Position numbers and translations under genes: made by a program. The notes under the pieces are model-generated. The model did no database searches and had not been told where the DNA came from. It was given only the letters and a program-made list of their open reading frames with translations. 64,000 nt of DNA. Origin: Tetramitus jugosus (Eukaryota; Heterolobosea; Eutetramitea; Acrasida; Vahlkampfiidae). The stretch lies in contig OW569367.1 in NCBI GenBank assembly GCA_937625935.1, positions 248,001-312,000 on the forward strand. Direction: 5' to 3'. Below, piece by piece: positions 58,660 through 64,000 of this stretch (within the stretch, counting starts at the first letter, position 1; every line of letters starts with the position of its first letter).

Positions 58660-59691
58660 ATGACTAACACAACGTCCAAGGTGATTCAAGAAGAAATTGT
58701 TCGCACTGTGATTGAACGACATTTTCCAAGCCACTCGATCAGTTCTATCAAGGATACCTCCAAAGGATGCGACAATTTTGTGTTTATTGTTGAGCTTCAA
58801 TCGGTTGCTTCAAATGAGAATGAAGATAGTACTGACGATGATGATTTGTTGACAGTGGTTGTGCGTGTGCCTCAGAAATCAGGTCAACAACAGGAGACTT
58901 CGAACGATGATGATAAGGAGTTTACATTCGAATCATTTCCCATGCATAGGCCATGCAAACAAGCATGGGTGCTTAATTTGATTCAAAAGTATGTGCCTGA
59001 CTTGTCTGTTCCACGATTACTTGCCTTGGATTTGGCCAATGATTCATACATGATTGAGAGCTATATTCCAGGTCGTGATATGGCTGATTGGGAGCTGAGT
59101 TCCTCGCAACAACAAGGAGTCATATTAGAGTTGGGATCCGTGATGAAGAAACTTCATTCCATTCCACTATCCAAGTTTGGTTACATGAGTGAGGTGGAGG
59201 GTGTCGCTCAGTTTGACAATTGGTATCAAATGTTCAGTGACGACTATGTTTCCAATGTGCAACAATGTGCGGACTCGGGGTTCATTTCCAAAGAGACTGA
59301 AGGCCAGTTGAACCAAATATTCACAGATATGAGAGCTTATCTTGAGTCGTATGATACTCCTAGCTTTGTTCATGCTGATCTTTGCAGCAACAACATTCGA
59401 TTGAAGCTTGACGAGCAATCAGGTGCTGTGACCATATCAGGAGTTATTGACTTTGCAGATTTGATCAGTGGCGACGGGTTATATGACATTGGACGCTTCC
59501 TTTCTCACATGGGTGGAGATTGGAGTATGGTGACTATGCTGGAGCAAACCTATGGCACATTTGAGCCTCAACAGCTCAATGCTATCCGCTTCTATGCACT
59601 CTACTTTTGCACATGGCTGTTCTCAATGTGTAAAACTGAAGAATCAATCACCAAGTATCGAACCATTCTCGATCGATTGTTACAACAATAA
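58660..59691 (+). CDS. Aminoglycoside-phosphotransferase-like (APH fold) kinase
   Basis: A 343-residue protein with the APH/choline-kinase fold. The catalytic loop is VHADLCSNNI (His238, Asp240) and the metal-binding Asp264 lies in VIDFADLISGDGLYDIGR. The N-lobe has KGCDNFVFIVE as nucleotide loop and YIPGRDMADWE as hinge. Length fits the family. Eukaryotic members phosphorylate small molecules such as sugars, amines or hydroxylysine. A drug-resistance role is not implied. The true substrate is unknown. A poly(A) signal AATAAA lies at 59716-59721. Confidence 0.85.
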   Translation: MTNTTSKVIQEEIVRTVIERHFPSHSISSIKDTSKGCDNFVFIVELQSVASNENEDSTDDDDLLTVVVRVPQKSGQQQETSNDDDKEFTFESFPMHRPCKQAWVLNLIQKYVPDLSVPRLLALDLANDSYMIESYIPGRDMADWELSSSQQQGVILELGSVMKKLHSIPLSKFGYMSEVEGVAQFDNWYQMFSDDYVSNVQQCADSGFISKETEGQLNQIFTDMRAYLESYDTPSFVHADLCSNNIRLKLDEQSGAVTISGVIDFADLISGDGLYDIGRFLSHMGGDWSMVTMLEQTYGTFEPQQLNAIRFYALYFCTWLFSMCKTEESITKYRTILDRLLQQ

Positions 59692-59855
59692 CTGACTCGA
59701 AATCTGTCACATAAAAATAAAAACATAACTTTTTATGGTCATGTTTTTGGTTTCGACCTGCACCAGGATCTTCGTTCCTCGCAAAAAGAACAACCTTTGA
59801 ATTTCACCAATAGCCGAACTCAAATAACAACAAGATTTACAAAAAACAACACACA

Positions 59856-61772
59856 ATGACGACCAAAGCAAAGAGTGGGATTGACGAAGATATCGTGCGT
59901 CAATGTACCTCATCTGAATTATTAAAAATTTCCTATGAACACAGATTCATGGTAGCAAAGGAATTTTGTTGTCTCGTGGATCGACATGTCGTTCGTCTTG
60001 CGAGTCCAGAAGTGCAAGAGATGATGATGAAAGAGATGACAAGAACGAATGGTGAAGCGGTGAAGAACGGTAGTGAAAACAAAGATGTCAATGACGATGA
60101 TGATGATGATGAGAAGCAAAAAGAAGAGGAGGGCAAGAGCTTGAAAAAGGCTAGTCACTTGAATCAGGTGATTCGAGTATTGAACAGAGTGATCAAGGGA
60201 TTGGGAATTGAGACTCAATCGGATAGAGATTCGTTGCTCTATGAGATTGGTACTGCTCAGGTAACAACGGTCAAGAGTGGAGAGTACAGTGAATATGGTG
60301 ATTTTGATGAACTGAGTTCGGATCAAGAAGATGGAACGATGATTCATTTGAAACCGAGAAATAATTTTAATGCGTTGAGAAAGGATTTGTCGGATACGGA
60401 GCGATGGGTCGTACTGTGGAACTTGTTGTTGTTGAGTGTGAGCGATGGAGTGTATGATTCGAGGATACGTGTTGTGTTGAATCATATGGCTCACCATTTG
60501 GGCGTACCCATTTCGAGATTTAGAGCCGCAGAGGAAGGAATTGCAATTGAGTTGAACAAGGCTTTGTTGGATAGTCTCAAAGACATTGCAAAGAAAAATA
60601 ATACGTCCAACAGAAACAAATATTGGGCGGTTGGTATTGCAGGTGCTTTGGGAGGAGGTGCACTGTTACTTACGGGTGGATTAGCGGCTCCATTTGTTAT
60701 TCCTGCTGTTGGCGCTGTGATTGCTAGTGCAAGTGGATTATCGGCTGCTATTGGTTTGGGCGCAATAGGTGCTGCTGCAGCGACTGCTGCTACAACGCTT
60801 TTAACTGTCGGAGGAGTTCCGATGATTACCACATTGTTTGGTGTTTATGGTGCGAGTCTGGCAGGATCTGTTATGAATAAGAGAATGTCAGGTTTGAACA
60901 CTTTTCACTTCAAATCAATATCTTCAGCTCCTTCTTCACCTCAACCAGAAGTCCCACACGCGCACGGAGGAATGCAAGTAATCATTACGATCTCAGGTCT
61001 TGTGAACGATAAGAAGGATATGGGGCAGGAGTGGATACACACTGAGAGTTTATTGGAAGGGTTTGGAGACTTGAATACTCTGATTTACGATCCAGATATC
61101 ATGGAGGGATTAACCCATGTCGTGAAGAATTTGATTGTTTCAAAGATTGCGTCTACTCTGAAGAGTTTTTGGATAGGAATTATCAGTACGACATTATCTG
61201 CTGCTATATCATCTCTAACTTGGCCACTCTCAGTTCTGAGTTTAACCGCTGTGGTTTCTAATCCGTACACACTAGCTGTCGATAGAGCTGAGAAGTGCGG
61301 TCGTCTTCTCGCAAAGGTATTGTATGAGGATCATGTTCAAGGTAATCGACCTGTGACTTTAGTAGGTTCCTCTTTGGGTGCTCGGGCAATCTTTTATTGT
61401 TGTGAAGAGTTGGCCAAGAATGATCAGAAGGGTATCATTGAAAACATATTTCTCATTGGTGCCCCTGTGAGCACAGACCCCAGCGAGGAGCAACGATGGG
61501 TTGCAGTTCGAAGTGTAGTTGCTGGTCGTTTAGTCAATGCTTATTCGAAGAACGATTGGGTGTTAGCGACTCTATACAGAGTCATGAACTTGTCATTTAA
61601 TGTTGCTGGGTTGTTTCCAATTGACAAGTACGATTCATTGGGAGACAACCAGATTGAGAACATTGATCTGGCAGGACTTGTTGAGAGTCACTTTGACTAC
61701 ACAAAGCCAGATCGTATGAAACATATATTAGCACAGCTCCAACTAGAAGATTCAGTCGTGCATGTCGAATAG
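59856..61772 (+). CDS. TMCO4: TMCO4/DUF726 family membrane-associated alpha/beta hydrolase
   Basis: A 638-residue protein of the DUF726 family (human TMCO4, yeast Mil1). The N-terminal domain is helical with an acidic Asp-rich patch near 80. Residues about 252-335 form a Gly/Ala-rich hydrophobic region of several spans (IAGALGGGALLLTGGLAAPF, AIGLGAIGAAAATAATT). After that comes an alpha/beta hydrolase-like domain with QVIITISGLVNDK and the nucleophile elbow LVGSSLGARAIF (about residue 501-512), plus IENIFLIGAPVS and NAYSKNDWVLATLY with a possible catalytic Asp. The order and motifs match the family closely. Substrate unknown. A poly(A) signal lies at 61864. Confidence 0.9.
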   Translation: MTTKAKSGIDEDIVRQCTSSELLKISYEHRFMVAKEFCCLVDRHVVRLASPEVQEMMMKEMTRTNGEAVKNGSENKDVNDDDDDDEKQKEEEGKSLKKASHLNQVIRVLNRVIKGLGIETQSDRDSLLYEIGTAQVTTVKSGEYSEYGDFDELSSDQEDGTMIHLKPRNNFNALRKDLSDTERWVVLWNLLLLSVSDGVYDSRIRVVLNHMAHHLGVPISRFRAAEEGIAIELNKALLDSLKDIAKKNNTSNRNKYWAVGIAGALGGGALLLTGGLAAPFVIPAVGAVIASASGLSAAIGLGAIGAAAATAATTLLTVGGVPMITTLFGVYGASLAGSVMNKRMSGLNTFHFKSISSAPSSPQPEVPHAHGGMQVIITISGLVNDKKDMGQEWIHTESLLEGFGDLNTLIYDPDIMEGLTHVVKNLIVSKIASTLKSFWIGIISTTLSAAISSLTWPLSVLSLTAVVSNPYTLAVDRAEKCGRLLAKVLYEDHVQGNRPVTLVGSSLGARAIFYCCEELAKNDQKGIIENIFLIGAPVSTDPSEEQRWVAVRSVVAGRLVNAYSKNDWVLATLYRVMNLSFNVAGLFPIDKYDSLGDNQIENIDLAGLVESHFDYTKPDRMKHILAQLQLEDSVVHVE

Positions 61773-62002
61773 GGAGGACTCAGATACCTCGAGTTACAAC
61801 CTACAATATTGTTTATAGCATGCCCGTCCATCATTCTGAGCAGACATTGTAAATAACCAAACAGAATAAAAAATGTAAATCCACAACGCCAACCGGAAAA
61901 ATCCCTGTCAAGACTTATGACGGATGACATTAATCCTTCGGGCCAGACAGAATCCCAGAAAACAAAAGACAAACACTTGAGCAAGCAATCCAAACAACCT
62001 CA

Positions 62003-63820
62003 ATGACCATGGAATCGACTATTCATTACAGCAGTGACAGTGACGAAGGAGAAGGCACGGAAACCGATCATCAACAATTTGATGAAGAAGATGAAGAACA
62101 ATTCTTTGAATTCGATGATCAAAACCACATGAGTGGAGACGACGAGAGGGCAACAGACAATGACGACGAATCTGAATTCAAACAAGTTCATTATCATTCA
62201 AGTTCCGATAATGAAGAAGAAGAAATTGTAAACGTTTACAATGATCAAGAGGAAGTGAGTGAACAGATTCAGGACAATGATGATGATGAGAATGGTAGTA
62301 GCGATGATGGTAGTGGTAGTACTGAACACAATGCACATCATTCGTTTATTCGTCAACGATTGCTTCAAGAAGAATCGGAGAATGATTCTGAAGGAGTTTC
62401 GGAGAAAATATTTGAAGTGGATTTGGAGATCTCGGATGACCGATTTGCCAATATTTATAATCAGGAGGAGTTTGCGGATTCAGTGTTTTATTTGGTGAGT
62501 ACGGGTAAGGTGATTTATGTGTCAAAGGCCATTATTGCTGCTCAGTCACCATTGATGAAGAACTTGTTTCATGTGGACAATTTGATTCGCAGTGGAGATC
62601 CATATTCGGAGAACAATTTTGGTGATAAACATGTGGTGGAGATTGATAGTGACGAGGATGCGTTTGAAGCAATGGTTTGCTACATGTACACTGGACGATT
62701 GAAGTGCATGTACACTGATTTGTTTCCATTGTTGAAATTGTCGCGTCAATTCAGAGTGGATCGACTCAACTATCATTGCGTTCAATTCTTGTCACGAGAG
62801 ATTGATATCGATAATTGCTTGGACGTTTATCTGTTTTGTGAGACGGAGCATTCGAATCACGAGGTGCTGGAGTTGGATGTCAAATTGAAGAAGAAGTGTC
62901 TATCGTTTATGACGAGAAATTTTAAGGAGTTTATAGAGACGGAGCGATTTGCTCAGATATGTACAATAGGAGTATTAACAATGCTTCTGAATATGGATAT
63001 TTTAAAGGTACATGATGAATCAGTTGTCTTACAGAGTATTGTAACATGGGTCAATGGTAATTTGGATCATAGATTGCAGTATGTGGCTGAACTCTTGTCA
63101 TTGGTACGATTGGATCACGTATCAACAGAACACTTGTACACATTGCTCGTTGAGAATAGTTGGTTGAATGAACACGATCAGTTTGCAAAGAGAGTGAACT
63201 TTTCACTCTTTCACAAACTTTTTCGGTTAATGAAGACTGAGCCTCCACAATTAGTCGATTCTTTCAGTGTTGATAAAAGCGAAATGCCTTCGATTCTTAC
63301 AACATACCGAAGTGAAACTCCAAGAGCAATAAGTAATGACCCTAAGGATGATATAGAGGTGTTCCGTGGTACTGTTGACTTGAAATCAGGATGGATTCAA
63401 GTGAACAAGAAGAGAGATGCTATCGATGTGACAGTAAGAAACAAGAGTGTGCATTTGATTGGAATAGGAGTGAACAGCGGCATGAAACCTGGACAACACG
63501 TTGCATCCATACAGGTTATGGACGGCAATGATATTCTTTTAGACCAACAATTCGAATGGAATGGTGCAGATAAGGAGAGTCAAACTGGCTATCGAAAGCT
63601 GATGTTCCGAGAGAGTCCCATCTATTTATCAGTTGGAAAAACTGTGAGTATATCCGTTTTGATGAAGGGACCATTCACCACACAAACAAACAATGGACAG
63701 TCGACTGTCGTTGTGAACAATGATACTGATGATATTCTATTCGAGTTCTCAAACTCGTCCAAAGATGCGAATAATACGTCTGTTCAAAAGGGACAAATTC
63801 CATGTTTATATATCCAATAA
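62003..63820 (+). CDS. BTB-BACK protein with PHR-like C-terminal domain
   Basis: A 605-residue protein. Residues 1-130 are acidic and Ser-rich. A BTB/POZ domain lies at about 145-250 (FADSVFYLVSTGKVIYVSKA to VCYMYTGRLK), then a BACK domain (LLKLSRQFRVDRLNYHCVQF to LLSLVRLDHVSTEHLYTLL). The C-terminus (about 455-600) resembles a PHR domain (IDVTVRNKSVHLIGIGVNSG, IYLSVGKTVSISVLM). This BTB-BACK-PHR layout is that of BTBD1/2/3/6, adaptors for cullin-3 ubiquitin ligases. Cullin-3 itself is not in the window. A second ATG two codons in is possible. The AATAAA at 63817 overlaps the stop. Confidence 0.88.
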   Translation: MTMESTIHYSSDSDEGEGTETDHQQFDEEDEEQFFEFDDQNHMSGDDERATDNDDESEFKQVHYHSSSDNEEEEIVNVYNDQEEVSEQIQDNDDDENGSSDDGSGSTEHNAHHSFIRQRLLQEESENDSEGVSEKIFEVDLEISDDRFANIYNQEEFADSVFYLVSTGKVIYVSKAIIAAQSPLMKNLFHVDNLIRSGDPYSENNFGDKHVVEIDSDEDAFEAMVCYMYTGRLKCMYTDLFPLLKLSRQFRVDRLNYHCVQFLSREIDIDNCLDVYLFCETEHSNHEVLELDVKLKKKCLSFMTRNFKEFIETERFAQICTIGVLTMLLNMDILKVHDESVVLQSIVTWVNGNLDHRLQYVAELLSLVRLDHVSTEHLYTLLVENSWLNEHDQFAKRVNFSLFHKLFRLMKTEPPQLVDSFSVDKSEMPSILTTYRSETPRAISNDPKDDIEVFRGTVDLKSGWIQVNKKRDAIDVTVRNKSVHLIGIGVNSGMKPGQHVASIQVMDGNDILLDQQFEWNGADKESQTGYRKLMFRESPIYLSVGKTVSISVLMKGPFTTQTNNGQSTVVVNNDTDDILFEFSNSSKDANNTSVQKGQIPCLYIQ

Positions 63821-63822
63821 AT
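63817..63822 (+). promoter_or_regulatory. Poly(A) signal AATAAA overlapping the BTB gene stop
   Basis: The hexamer shares the TAA stop codon of the BTB gene. Signals this close to stops recur in this window. Confidence 0.5.
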
Positions 63823-64000
63823 CATGGAACTTTCAGAATCACAATACAGAAGTTTACTTATGCAAGTAATCGGCCTCCCCACTGGTAGATTCGGTGAATG
63901 ATAGCTGAAAGTTTACTGCTCAGAAGTCACCTTATTATAGAACAAGACCTGGTGAGTGGCTTCCAATATTTGCTAATTCATCTGATTGAACATTTAGATA
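63821..64000. other. Right edge, partial genes possible
   Basis: Two short alternatives are seen. On the plus strand, an ATG at 63898 is open to the window end (34 codons, MIAESLLLRSHLIIE) with a possible GTGAGT/TTTAG intron at 63952-63997. On the minus strand, a frame from 64000 to a TAA at 63937-63935 reads YLNVQSDELANIGSH and could be the end of a gene coming from the right. Neither can be settled inside the window. Confidence 0.25.

Noticed and set aside
1-64000. tRNA genes, transposons, CRISPR arrays or viral insertions
   Set aside because: I looked for T-loop GTTCGA contexts, reverse transcriptase or transposase motifs, long terminal repeats and regular spaced repeats and saw none that held up.

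Overview
The window is nuclear DNA of a gene-dense unicellular eukaryote, most likely a heterolobosean amoeboflagellate of the Naegleria type. This is inferred from its AT-rich composition, intergenic gaps of a few hundred bases or less, short GT-AG introns (about 75-130 bases), A-rich leaders before ATG, Asn/Thr/Ser/Gln-rich tracts, and a mix of cytoskeletal, ciliary-type and mitochondrial genes. No tRNA, rRNA, transposon, CRISPR array or bacterial operon was recognised. Many of the longest open frames begin upstream of the true start, some at non-ATG codons, so starts were reset to ATGs using family homology, context or the neighbouring gene. About ten spliced genes were rebuilt by eye.

Layout. 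0-10 kb: edge of a Cys-rich zinc-type gene; a spliced FAM227-like gene; PRDX5-type peroxiredoxin; urocanate hydratase; a tetraspan protein; an unusual Rab-like GTPase; a PCTAIRE CDK. 9.7-14.3 kb: spermidine synthase, an atypical GTPase-like protein, a hemerythrin-domain protein and a coiled-coil protein of unknown role. 14.5-20.4 kb: two spliceosome genes, the DHX8/Prp22 helicase and CDC5L, convergent with only 47 bases between their stop codons. 20.8-33.2 kb: a putatively dual-acylated protein, a HUWE1/TOM1-type HECT ligase of about 3,300 residues, and APC11. 33.3-41.8 kb: ADF/cofilin, a dual-specificity phosphatase, two tandem Stum/SPEC3-like membrane genes, a two-TM protein, an SCCPDH-like oxidoreductase, an HMG-CoA reductase with a mitochondrial-type N-terminus and no membrane domain, and a tail-anchored protein. 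42-51.9 kb: an adenylate-kinase-type protein with a large insertion, V-ATPase subunit D, a SERF protein with a 7-base first coding exon, a GNAT acetyltransferase and several unknowns. 52-63.8 kb: an orphan seven-TM protein with a Cys-rich ectodomain, a TPR protein, two mitochondrial carriers (one the ADP/ATP carrier), an APH-type kinase, a TMCO4-like hydrolase and a BTB-BACK-PHR protein.

The genes do not form one pathway. Neighbours with related roles are DHX8 and CDC5L (splicing), the HECT ligase and APC11 (ubiquitin ligation), the paired Stum-like genes, and the paired mitochondrial carriers. No single novel system stands out. The best leads are individual oddities: soluble, probably mitochondrial HMG-CoA reductase lacking the regulatory Ser; P-loop proteins with large insertions or altered motifs; tandem Stum-like proteins; the seven-TM orphan; and several small spliced or overlapping candidate genes.
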